Origin: Halanaeroarchaeum sp. HSR-CO
GTDB taxonomy: Archaea > Halobacteriota > Halobacteria > Halobacteriales > Halobacteriaceae
DNA length: 64,000 bases
Assembly: GCF_024972755.1 (NCBI RefSeq)
Contig: NZ_CP087724.1
Location: forward strand, 248,001-312,000
Reading direction: 5' to 3'
Below, piece by piece: positions 14,392 through 21,286 of this stretch; position 1 is the first letter of the stretch, and every line of letters begins with the position of its first letter. The translations under genes and the position numbers were made by a program. Under the pieces are notes generated by a model. It was not told the DNA's origin. It searched no databases and saw nothing but the letters and a program-made list of their open reading frames with translations.

Positions 14392-14658
14392 TCAGGCCTG
14401 GACGCCGTTTTTACTCTCAGTGAGGTCCTCAAGTTCTCCTGCATCGACCTCTCCGTCAAGATACTTCTCTCCTTCTTCGGTGATCGAGTAAACACCGTTC
14501 GCGAAGGCGTCGAGCAGCCCGTATTTCGACAGCCGTTGGCAGCGACGACCGACATGGGCCCTCGACACACGAACGTGGTCAAAATCGGCTAATTCACCCA
14601 CTGACAGCGGTCCCTCGTTCCGTAGAGTTTCGAGAATTCGATCATCCCAAATCGTCAT
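14392..14658 (-). CDS. phiH1-repressor-like winged-helix protein (paralogue)
   Basis: This protein is 88 residues from MTIWDDRILETL; a GTG at 14694 and an ATG at 14679 lie upstream in frame. The helix-turn-helix region (LSVGELADFDHVRVSRAHVGRRC) and the wing (GVYSITEEGEKYLDGEVD) place it in the same family as the next gene. A tandem pair of such repressors could form a two-state control of the provirus. The first gene lies next to a 194-base control region with a perfect palindrome. Confidence 0.7.
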   Translation of the reverse strand: MTIWDDRILETLRNEGPLSVGELADFDHVRVSRAHVGRRCQRLSKYGLLDAFANGVYSITEEGEKYLDGEVDAGELEDLTESKNGVQA

Positions 14659-14694
14659 CCACGATGCGCTTCTACGCATACTGGGAGAATACAC

Positions 14695-14888
14695 CTTATC
14701 GGGGCATATGGCTCATTGATATTGTAAATCGGCCCCTACCGGGCAGAAAGCATTAATGCGTACATTTATGTTCACCCCGTGTAAATCCGTAATTGCGAAG
14801 CACCCACTCGGTACGTAGAAGACTCTTGTTGGCTGTAGGCGACGGGCGGTGCAGACACACCGCCCGATAAGGTGCTCGCAGAGTTGGC
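14695..14888. promoter_or_regulatory. control region between repressors and the zinc-finger gene train
   Basis: These 194 bases separate leftward repressor genes from the rightward early-type operon. A perfect 10-base palindrome, gcattaatgc, sits at 14750-14759. A minus-strand TATA-like tttacaat (14721-14728) fits a start at the GTG of 14694. A plus-strand catttatg lies near 14763-14770. The arrangement resembles a lysogeny switch. Which site binds what is unknown. Confidence 0.45.
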
Positions 14889-15077
14889 ATGAGCGAGCTA
14901 ATCGCCACGGGGAATCAACCCCGCACGACCGACCACGTACCGAACCCAGAACACTCTTTCGCCGGCGACTGCGCCGTCTGCGGTCAGTCCGCCGACGGAC
15001 TCGATGCCCGCGACGGCCGCCCGAAGTGCGAGAGACACGCGAAGCCCGCCATCGTGACGGGGGACACAGGGCCATGA
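14889..15077 (+). CDS. zinc-finger microprotein, first of the gene train
   Basis: This 62-residue protein has a CAVCG pair at residues 28-31 and a CERH pair at residues 47-50, a likely C2CH zinc site. The N-terminus is polar. It begins a chain of eight coupled genes that ends with the integrase; its stop overlaps the next ATG. Function unknown. Confidence 0.55.
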   Translation: MSELIATGNQPRTTDHVPNPEHSFAGDCAVCGQSADGLDARDGRPKCERHAKPAIVTGDTGP

Positions 15078-15166
15078 AGTCCACTGCCAAGCGGACTACC
15101 CGGCCAACTGGGCGGCCCGCGACACAACCACGACCAACGACCGCGAACGGAGGCGGGCAACAATGA
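15074..15166 (+). CDS. 30-residue basic microprotein
   Basis: MKSTAKRTTRPTGRPATQPR followed by a Thr/Gly/Gln end: strongly basic and disordered. It is supported only by the ATGA overlaps on both sides. It could bind nucleic acid or simply couple translation. Confidence 0.35.
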   Translation: MKSTAKRTTRPTGRPATQPRPTTANGGGQQ

Positions 15167-15303
15167 CCCGCGGCACCCCCTGGGGCCACGAGAAGCCCGA
15201 GCGCCGATCACGCCGCGCCCAATCGCACTACTGCCGCGAGGTCGGGAGCACGGTGTACGTCTCGAAGTTGGCGTGCCCGTACTGCCGGGGGAACGACCGA
15301 TGA
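15163..15303 (+). CDS. 46-residue zinc-ribbon-like microprotein
   Basis: The protein is basic, with HYCREVGSTVYVSKLACPYC in its C-terminal half. The CPYC pair plus the preceding His/Cys could bind zinc. ATGA overlaps tie it to both neighbours. No family recognised. Confidence 0.45.
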   Translation: MTRGTPWGHEKPERRSRRAQSHYCREVGSTVYVSKLACPYCRGNDR

Positions 15304-15395
15304 GCGCCTTCGATCACTTCGACACCGCGGAGTGGTGTTCCGACTGCCAGCGCTACCGCCTCAACTGCGTTCACATGGGGGGTGGCGACAGATGA
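15300..15395 (+). CDS. 31-residue zinc-finger-like microprotein
   Basis: The short sequence MSAFDHFDTAEWCSDCQRYR continues to LNCVHMGGGDR. CSDC and CVH could form one metal site. Start and stop overlap neighbouring genes (ATGA). Confidence 0.45.
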   Translation: MSAFDHFDTAEWCSDCQRYRLNCVHMGGGDR

Positions 15396-15580
15396 GCCGA
15401 CCAGGGAACGCCCTCGGTCTGCTCCACGGCTTGCACGCCGACGGGTGCGACGGCAAGGAGTATTCGACCGCCCGTCCGGTCGTCGTCCCTAACCCTCAGA
15501 CCGAACAGGGCGCCGAGGTCGAGGTCGTCATCATGGCGTGGTGCGGCGACTGCGGCGCCGCCGAGTGGGAGGTCGTCTGA
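15392..15580 (+). CDS. 62-residue microprotein with CxxC motif
   Basis: MSRPGNALGLLHGLHADGCD at the N-terminus; the C-terminus carries EVEVVIMAWCGDCGAAEWEV with a CGDC pair, like half a zinc ribbon or a redox pair. The first ATG that overlaps the previous stop is used. Function unknown. Confidence 0.5.
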   Translation: MSRPGNALGLLHGLHADGCDGKEYSTARPVVVPNPQTEQGAEVEVVIMAWCGDCGAAEWEVV

Positions 15581-15582
15581 CG

Positions 15583-15681
15583 ATGTGCGACCACTACGTC
15601 GTCGACGCCGACGAGCGGGGCCGCCGCGTCTGCCAGATGTGCGGGACTGTCATCGTATCGAAGGTCGGTTACGATGTCTGA
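15583..15681 (+). CDS. 32-residue zinc-ribbon microprotein
   Basis: MCDHYVVDADERGRRVCQMC followed by GTVIVSK gives Cys-x-His and CQMC, a minimal ribbon similar to ends of larger zinc ribbons. It starts 2 bases after the previous stop and overlaps the next gene by 8 bases. Confidence 0.5.
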   Translation: MCDHYVVDADERGRRVCQMCGTVIVSKVGYDV

Positions 15682-15910
15682 CGCCGCCTACCAGTACGAG
15701 GTTAAACTCTCCCGAGGGAATGGCAAGGACGATCGCGACGAGCAGAAGGTCAAGGTCTCCGCGGAGACAATTGAGGGCCTTCGGGAGAAAGTCGAGAACG
15801 CCCGAGACGAACTCGAAGCCTGGGCCGCGGACTACCGCGAGATCCAGCCGACCGAGAACCGCCACCGGATCACCGAGGACCAGTCCGAACTCGGGGAGGC
15901 CAAGCCGTGA
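15674..15910 (+). CDS. small charged protein upstream of integrase
   Basis: This 78-residue protein has a strand-like start (YQYEVKLSRGNG) and a long charged helix (ETIEGLREKVENARDELEAW). Its stop overlaps the GTG start of the integrase, so it may be an excisionase-like or accessory partner; no homology seen. Confidence 0.5.
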   Translation: MSDAAYQYEVKLSRGNGKDDRDEQKVKVSAETIEGLREKVENARDELEAWAADYREIQPTENRHRITEDQSELGEAKP

Positions 15911-16968
15911 GCCGACGCCGCAGAGAGGATCCGACCGATCTTTCACCAGCCAAGGCGGTCGAGCGTTACTTGAGACGGCGAGCACCGGATGCGACCGAAC
16001 AGAGCATTTACGGATGGGAGTACCGGCTCAAACTCTTCGTCGAGTGGTGTCAGTCGGTCGGTATCGAGACTGTCGGCGAGCTGGAGCCCTACGACCTCGA
16101 CGAGTACTACGAACTGCGGAGCGCAGAGGTCGCCCCGGCCACGCTGGAGGGCGAAATGTGGACGCTCAAGATGTACGTCGAGTTCCTCGACGACCTCGGT
16201 GCCGTCGAGGACGACCTCGCAGACGCGGTTCGAATTCCCGATCTCGACCCATCGGATCGATCGAGCGATACGAAACTCGGGACCGATCAAGCGATGGCGC
16301 TGCTTCGGCACTATCGCAACTCGGACGCCTACGGCACCCGCCGGCATGCGATTCTCGAACTCGCGTGGTTTACAGGCGCTCGACAGGGTGGGCTCCGCGC
16401 CCTCGATATCCGCGACGTCCACTTCGATGATGAGCCATATGTCTGGTTCTACCACCGGCCAGACACCGGTAGCCCGCTGAAAAACAAACTCTCGGGCGAG
16501 CGACCCGTCGGAATCAACGAAGAGACCGCGGCCGTACTGGAGAGATACATCGACAGGTATCGCTACGATGTCCATGACGACCACGGTAGGCAACCACTCT
16601 TTGCGAGCGCTCAGGGCCGTCCCACGCCCAACACGTTCCGAATCTGGACGTATATGGCGACGTTGCCCTGTCAATACGGGCCCTGCCCACACGGAAAAGA
16701 CCGACAGGCCTGTCAGTGGACGGAATACGCCCATGCAAGCAAATGCCCGTCGTCCCGGAGTCCACACCAGATACGGACGGGTGCTATCACCTGGCTTCTC
16801 AATCGAGGGTGGAATCCCGAGGACGTGGCCGAGCGGGTAAATGCATCCGTCAAAACGATCGAATCGCACTACGACAAGGCCGACCTGGACGAGCGTCGCC
16901 GCCGGCAACAGGACCGAATGGAGACGCGTCGCGATCTCGTCGAATCACTTAAGGTGACACAATCATGA
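15907..16968 (+). CDS. tyrosine recombinase (provirus integrase)
   Basis: This 353-residue integrase starts at GTG 15907. Residues 10-110 are the N-terminal core-binding domain. The catalytic domain follows, with arginine in FTGARQGGLRALD (about residue 160), the HQIR box (about residues 287-290) and the nucleophile tyrosine in ESHYDKAD (about residue 326). Between them is a cysteine cluster (CQYGPCPHGKDRQACQ, then CPSSRSPH) typical of haloarchaeal integrases and probably zinc-binding. It integrates and excises the element. The second His/Trp of the usual signature is not obvious (RVNASVKTIE), as in many haloarchaeal relatives. The gene ends next to the hairpin-rich region, where the attachment site would be expected. 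Confidence 0.85.
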   Translation: MSRRRREDPTDLSPAKAVERYLRRRAPDATEQSIYGWEYRLKLFVEWCQSVGIETVGELEPYDLDEYYELRSAEVAPATLEGEMWTLKMYVEFLDDLGAVEDDLADAVRIPDLDPSDRSSDTKLGTDQAMALLRHYRNSDAYGTRRHAILELAWFTGARQGGLRALDIRDVHFDDEPYVWFYHRPDTGSPLKNKLSGERPVGINEETAAVLERYIDRYRYDVHDDHGRQPLFASAQGRPTPNTFRIWTYMATLPCQYGPCPHGKDRQACQWTEYAHASKCPSSRSPHQIRTGAITWLLNRGWNPEDVAERVNASVKTIESHYDKADLDERRRRQQDRMETRRDLVESLKVTQS

Positions 16969-17024
16969 TGGGAACAACCCCTACTGAGAAGTACAGAAAA
17001 CCGGATAAACCAGCATCGCGCCGG

Positions 17025-17340
17025 CCCATGTTCATCCTCCGCCGCGACGACGAGCAACGCGAGTCGTCCGACGATGTGAACATGGGTCTCGGAAGACGAA
17101 GTCTTCCGGTGGCCCATTCATCCCCCACCTTTTACTGCGCTCGGTCGCGGAGCAACCTCGCTTGCAAAAGCTGTCGCGCAGGAGCAACGCTCCTGCTGGA
17201 TGTCGTCAGAAGCCTCGCTTCTGACTGCAAGCCAGACCGCAGAGCGGTCTGGCACTGCCATGAAGCTCTGCTTCGTGAACAGACCAAAAGCCGCCGTCAC
17301 CCCCTTCGGGGGTTCCTCGGCCCGAGCGCTACGCGCTCGG
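17025..17340. repeat. array of perfect short hairpins in noncoding DNA
   Basis: Within about 315 bases there are eight structures. The first is a nested stem at 17025-17086 (cccatgttca pairing with tgaacatggg, enclosing gacgac/gtcgtc). Seven perfect hairpins with 3-base loops follow: 17091-17107, 17178-17196, 17205-17225, 17231-17253, 17262-17274, 17299-17313 and 17322-17340. Stem sequences all differ; only the form is shared. Five of the six later centres are 25-28 bases apart. No convincing gene covers the 539 bases between integrase and siderophore gene. It could be a structured RNA, the end of a single-strand transposing element, or the provirus attachment region. Confidence 0.75.
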
Positions 17341-17507
17341 CGAGCGTGCTCGGCGGGTGACCGTAACCGTGTTCTCGCGAGCGAACCGAACGAGAGCCAG
17401 CGAGACGAGCGGCGCTCCGGCCTGTAGCGCCGCGAGACGTCCGATAGTGGGGACTGGCCTGCGAAGTTACACACTGGAACCGGGCTGGATCGAAACGGCG
17501 ACGGCAC

Positions 17508-19556
17508 TCACCGCTCGGCAAGTGGATTCGCGACCCGACTCGTGACGTACTCGTGGCGCTTCCCTTGCAGACGCATGGCCGTCAGCGCTTTGTGCACGGA
17601 CTCCTCGGCGAACAGCGCGGCCTCGTCGCGGTCGACCCGTGCCGTCGGGACCCCTGCAGTCCGCAGGGCGGCGAAGGTCCGCTCGGTGCGCTCGCGCACG
17701 ATCTCCCAGAGCGTGGCCTCCTCGACGTCCGTCTCGTGGGCCAGCGTGGCGATCACTTCGGCGAGGTGGTTCTGGTAGAGTGCATAGTACAGCTTCCGGT
17801 GGAGGTCGGCCTCGTCGTCGGCGTCGACGTCCGAGTCCGGGTAGGGGTCGATCCCCAGCCCGTGGTCGGCCAGACGGTCGGCGTGGACGCGAATCCCGCC
17901 GAAGTCCCTGACGAGCGTCGCGATCGGTCGACCCTCGTCTACGACGATCAGGCTGTTCTGGAGGTGGCTCTCCAGGGCGATCCCGTACCGGGTGAGCAAC
18001 TCGAGCTGGTCCGGGATAACCACGTCGGCGTACGCCGTGAGGAAGGCCCGCGCTGCGTCGGCCCGGCTGGTCGTCTCCGTCGCCCGTGCCAGGCGGTCGA
18101 CGAGCGAGACGACCAGGGGCCGGTCGGTTCCGGGGACAGTCGCGGGCAGGCTGGCGGCCACGATCGGGGTGGTGCCCGTCGTCACGAGGGGGTGGCTCTC
18201 TGGACTCTCGCGCAGGAGTCCGGCGAGGTGACGGGCGTCGTCGTAATCGGGTCCCTCACGGTGGGGGCCGCCCGGGGCGAAGTAGCCCGTCGCAGCGGGC
18301 TCGTCGAGCAGTCCCAGCCGCTCGAATGACGCCCGGTCGACGACCGCCCGCAGGAGGTCGGTGATCTGTGGCCCGTTGGTCACGGCGTTCGGTGAGAGGG
18401 TGCGGACCACGTTGGTCGTCTGGACGTCGATGGCGAGTTTGACGTGGGGCGGCGTGCCGGTCTGGTCGTCGGCCTCGAAGGGGACGACGGTACGGAGGTT
18501 GAGCTGTGGGGTGGCCGGTCGGCTGTACTCCGGGAGTACCACCACCCGGCCGTCTCGCCGCTGGTCTGCGTACCGCTCTTGGACGGTGTGATAGTACTGC
18601 CAGGGGTGGACCGGCACGACTGCGTAGTCGGCAGCCGATCCGGGGACGGCGGCTGCGAGCGCGTCGCGGAGCCCGTCGAACGTCTCGAAGAGTCGCTCGG
18701 TGAAGCGCCTGGCGCCGGTGGCTCGGGTCTCTCGGGCGACGTCACGGCGAATCCCCACGAAACGGACGTCTATCTGGCCCGTGAACTCGGCGGCGTAGGC
18801 CAGCCCGTCGGCGGCGCTCATGCCGTGACGGATCTTCGCGCTCGGGTGGAAGGGGTGGCCGTCGGTGACGATCCGCTCGAAGGCGGCCGATCTGCTGGCC
18901 GCGTGGATACCGTCTGCGATCGCCGCGGCGCCAGCGCCCGGTTCGGTGGCGGTGACGGTCCGCCCCTGCACGGTCGCGGCCAGGTGAGCGAGCGCCAGGT
19001 TGGCAACGCTCTCCGCGACCTCCGCTCGCATCGTCGCCACCTGCTCGTCATCGATGAAGGCACCCTCGCGCTCCAGGAGGTCGATCACCGCCGCTGGCCG
19101 ATCGACGGTGGGCGGGTCGTGGCCGTCGCCGGGTGTCCAGTGGCGGATAGGGCCGGCGAACCGATATCGATCGAAGCCGTGGACGGCCGCCACTGGCGCC
19201 ACGAGGACGCCGTCACTCGCCGGGAAGGGAACGAGCACCACCTCCTCGCTGGGCTCGAGCGCTCTTACCACCGTCGCGAGGACCTCGACGTCTGCCGGTG
19301 CAACCCGATCGGGGATCGTCGGTGCCGAGGGACTCGTGCGCACGGGAGTTTCGAGTCCCGCCGGTGCGCCGCGCACCACCCCGCGGACAAGCCGTTCGAC
19401 GATGTCGGTTCGTGCCGCGTCGAGGGCGCCGAAGAACCGTGCGTCCGCCGGCCCCGGCAGGTCGTTCGCGTTCGCGTAGTGAACCGCCAGGGGGAGCGCC
19501 TCCCACTCGACCGCCGTGGTGGGTGACGACGGGCCCCCGTTCTCGTGTGCCGTCAT
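17508..19556 (-). CDS. NIS siderophore synthetase (IucA/IucC family)
   Basis: This 682-residue protein joins a carboxylate (citrate-type) to an amine or hydroxylamine with ATP in hydroxamate/carboxylate siderophore assembly. Family marks are the GHPFHPSAKIRHG motif near residue 245, and ESHLQNSLIVV and VRDFGGIRV in the C-terminal half. The start MTAHENGG is used; longer frames upstream lack family sequence. A TATA-like gttatc lies about 35 bases upstream on the minus strand. It stands alone here: no partner synthetase, hydroxylase or exporter lies within the window, so it may act with genes elsewhere. The end of the gene faces the provirus hairpin array. Confidence 0.85.
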   Translation of the reverse strand: MTAHENGGPSSPTTAVEWEALPLAVHYANANDLPGPADARFFGALDAARTDIVERLVRGVVRGAPAGLETPVRTSPSAPTIPDRVAPADVEVLATVVRALEPSEEVVLVPFPASDGVLVAPVAAVHGFDRYRFAGPIRHWTPGDGHDPPTVDRPAAVIDLLEREGAFIDDEQVATMRAEVAESVANLALAHLAATVQGRTVTATEPGAGAAAIADGIHAASRSAAFERIVTDGHPFHPSAKIRHGMSAADGLAYAAEFTGQIDVRFVGIRRDVARETRATGARRFTERLFETFDGLRDALAAAVPGSAADYAVVPVHPWQYYHTVQERYADQRRDGRVVVLPEYSRPATPQLNLRTVVPFEADDQTGTPPHVKLAIDVQTTNVVRTLSPNAVTNGPQITDLLRAVVDRASFERLGLLDEPAATGYFAPGGPHREGPDYDDARHLAGLLRESPESHPLVTTGTTPIVAASLPATVPGTDRPLVVSLVDRLARATETTSRADAARAFLTAYADVVIPDQLELLTRYGIALESHLQNSLIVVDEGRPIATLVRDFGGIRVHADRLADHGLGIDPYPDSDVDADDEADLHRKLYYALYQNHLAEVIATLAHETDVEEATLWEIVRERTERTFAALRTAGVPTARVDRDEAALFAEESVHKALTAMRLQGKRHEYVTSRVANPLAER

Positions 19557-19831
19557 ATCCGCGTTCGTGCGCACCTCGCGGCTTGATGGCGATAACTCTA
19601 CCCTTTGCCGCCGGAGTCCGCCATCGCTGGGCACCTGCACTCCGGTCTGTTCACCGCCCGGTCTCGCCACTCGACAGTTCTCGGCGAGGCGCCGTCCGCG
19701 GCGGTCAAGAAATCCGTACAGATGGCCCGCCACGCGTGGGTACACAACCCGGGCGTCGCCGCGAGCCCCACACTCCTGGCGAGCGTGCATAACACGCCCG
19801 ATTGACCCCGCTCGCGGCCACCGAGGCGATT

Positions 19832-19918
19832 TCACCAGCCCAGCAACTGTCGCATGATGGCCGCTATCGCGACGAGTACGACGGCGCCGAGGCCCATCAG
19901 CAGGAATATCTCTTCCAC
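19832..19918 (-). CDS. 28-residue membrane microprotein
   Basis: From a GTG at 19918 the sequence opens MEEIFLLMGLGAVVLVAIAA and ends in a short polar tail with a tryptophan, a single hydrophobic helix. A strong TATA element on the minus strand lies 22-31 bases before the start, the exact spacing of a leaderless gene, and no other gene uses that promoter. Function unknown; such helices often modulate larger membrane proteins. Confidence 0.5.
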   Translation of the reverse strand: MEEIFLLMGLGAVVLVAIAAIMRQLLGW

Positions 19919-19939
19919 ACGCGTCGTTGGCCCGCTGGA

Positions 19940-19949
19940 TACTATAAAT
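19940..19949 (-). promoter_or_regulatory. TATA element of the membrane microprotein
   Basis: On the minus strand the bases read atttatagta, a near-consensus haloarchaeal TATA box centred about 26 bases before the GTG at 19918. Confidence 0.55.
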
Positions 19950-20152
19950 TCGTCGTACGACCGAACTCACCGTCCCGATTCCCGGACGTGGGTGTTCCCA
20001 TCGCCGTCAGCTCGCCGTTCGGACGATATTAATTAGGAACGGTTTTGTATTATCGAGCCAATACTCTGCCGGTATATGCGCCGGTCAGATGACACCCGTG
20101 CCGGCCACCAATCGGGACGAGTTCGCGCCGGTAGCCCGGGAGGGACCAACCG

Positions 20153-21163
20153 ATGATTGGTGGCGTACTGAAATCGGTCAAGGACAATCTCCTCTACGTC
20201 GTCCTGGGGTCGCTTCTCGCCGGGCTGGTCGTCGGCCAGTTCGTCGGCGAGGGCACCCGGGACCTGTTGCGGATGGCGGTCGTCCCGGCGTTGTTCGTGA
20301 TGATCTATCCGATGATGATCAACCTCGACATGCGCGAGATTCTTCGCGTCCGCCAACATTACCGGGCTATCCTCCTGAGCCTCGTCGTCAATTTCGCCAT
20401 CGTTCCGGCAATCGCCGTCGGGCTGGTGAGCGTGTTCTTCTCCGGCAATCCGTCCTCCGCCATCGGCCTCTATCTGATCGCGCTGATTCCCACGTCCGGC
20501 ATGACCGCCGCCTGGACCGGGCTCGCTGGCGGCGACCTCGAAAACGCCCTCGTCGCCATCGCCGTGAACCTGCTCGCAGCGGTGTTCGTCTTGCCGCTGT
20601 ACCTCTCCGTCCTCGTCGGGGGATCGATACAGTTCGATCCGACGGAACTCTACCGACAACTGGGAATCGTCGTCGTGGTGCCGATGATCGCCGGCACCCT
20701 CACGCGACGGTGGCTCATCGGTCGGTACGACACGACCGGATTCAAGCGCTTGAAACCGACGTTCGGTGGCGTCAGCTCCATCGGCGTGATGCTGATCGTG
20801 TTCATCGCGATGGCGATGCGGTCACGGAGCATTCTCGCTGCGCCGATCGATTCGGCCTTGACCGTGGTGCCGCTCGTGTTGTTCTACGTGCTGGTGGTCG
20901 GCGCCGGCGTGATCATCGGGCGGACCTTCCTGCGAACCGAACAGTCGGTCGCGCTCGTGTACGCAACGAGTATGCGCAACCTCTCGGTCGCCCTCGCCAT
21001 CGCCGCCGCCCCTGGGTTCCCGCCGACCGAGGCCGTGTTGCCGATCGCACTCGCGTATCTCTTGCAGGCGCCACTCGGCGCCATCTATATGCACTACCGC
21101 CGCGACATCGTCGAGGAGAATCTGAGCGTCACCGAGTTCGTTCGCTCCGTCCGGCCGACCTGA
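20153..21163 (+). CDS. ACR3/bile-acid-sodium symporter family transporter
   Basis: This 336-residue protein has about ten membrane helices. The segment IALIPTSGMTAAWTGLAGGDLENALVAIAVN is characteristic of the ACR3 (arsenite efflux) branch of the BASS superfamily, where helices 4 and 9 are broken and form the substrate site; the later SMRNLSVALAIA matches the second broken helix. The ACR3 hallmark cysteine in helix 4 is not obvious (positions occupied by Ser/Gly/Met), so the substrate may differ from arsenite. No ArsR or ArsC lies next to it. A TATA-like ggtatatgc occurs about 80 bases upstream. Confidence 0.75.
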   Translation: MIGGVLKSVKDNLLYVVLGSLLAGLVVGQFVGEGTRDLLRMAVVPALFVMIYPMMINLDMREILRVRQHYRAILLSLVVNFAIVPAIAVGLVSVFFSGNPSSAIGLYLIALIPTSGMTAAWTGLAGGDLENALVAIAVNLLAAVFVLPLYLSVLVGGSIQFDPTELYRQLGIVVVVPMIAGTLTRRWLIGRYDTTGFKRLKPTFGGVSSIGVMLIVFIAMAMRSRSILAAPIDSALTVVPLVLFYVLVVGAGVIIGRTFLRTEQSVALVYATSMRNLSVALAIAAAPGFPPTEAVLPIALAYLLQAPLGAIYMHYRRDIVEENLSVTEFVRSVRPT

Positions 21164-21253
21164 AAGGGGGGCTGTATCGGCAGCCACTCCCGTCCTGTCG
21201 GTTCGCTCTCCGCGACTGACACACAGAATCACCGGTGATAATCGCTCCAGTGG

Positions 21254-21261
21254 ATTTATAT
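21254..21261 (+). promoter_or_regulatory. TATA element of the histidine kinase gene
   Basis: The bases atttatat are centred about 29 bases before the ATG at 21287, consistent with a leaderless transcript. Confidence 0.55.
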
Positions 21262-21286
21262 CCCCAATCTGTGCGTTTCCTGTTAT

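Larger units (their letters stand above)
1848..16968. mobile_element. provirus related to SH1/SNJ1-type internal-membrane viruses (approximate limits)
   Basis: These roughly 15.1 kb hold a minus-strand structural operon with a packaging-type ATPase and two adjacent candidate single beta-barrel capsid proteins. The rest comprises many small membrane proteins, paired phiH1-repressor-like regulators, a train of tiny zinc-finger genes and a full-length tyrosine integrase at one end. The order ATPase, small membrane protein, small capsid protein (VP7 type), larger capsid protein (VP4 type) is the core of halosphaerolipoviruses and of the temperate SNJ1 group. The length is close to the roughly 16 kb genome of SNJ1, as I recall it. 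The limits are approximate because no att repeat was found. No replication initiator was recognised. Confidence 0.7.

Noticed and set aside
17178-17340. CRISPR-like spacing of the hairpins
   Set aside because: The stems have unrelated sequences, so there is no repeat in the CRISPR sense.
17118-17507. 129-codon frame across the hairpin array
   Set aside because: Its composition follows the palindromes, it has no family features, and no promoter or start context was found. It is also open in several other frames.
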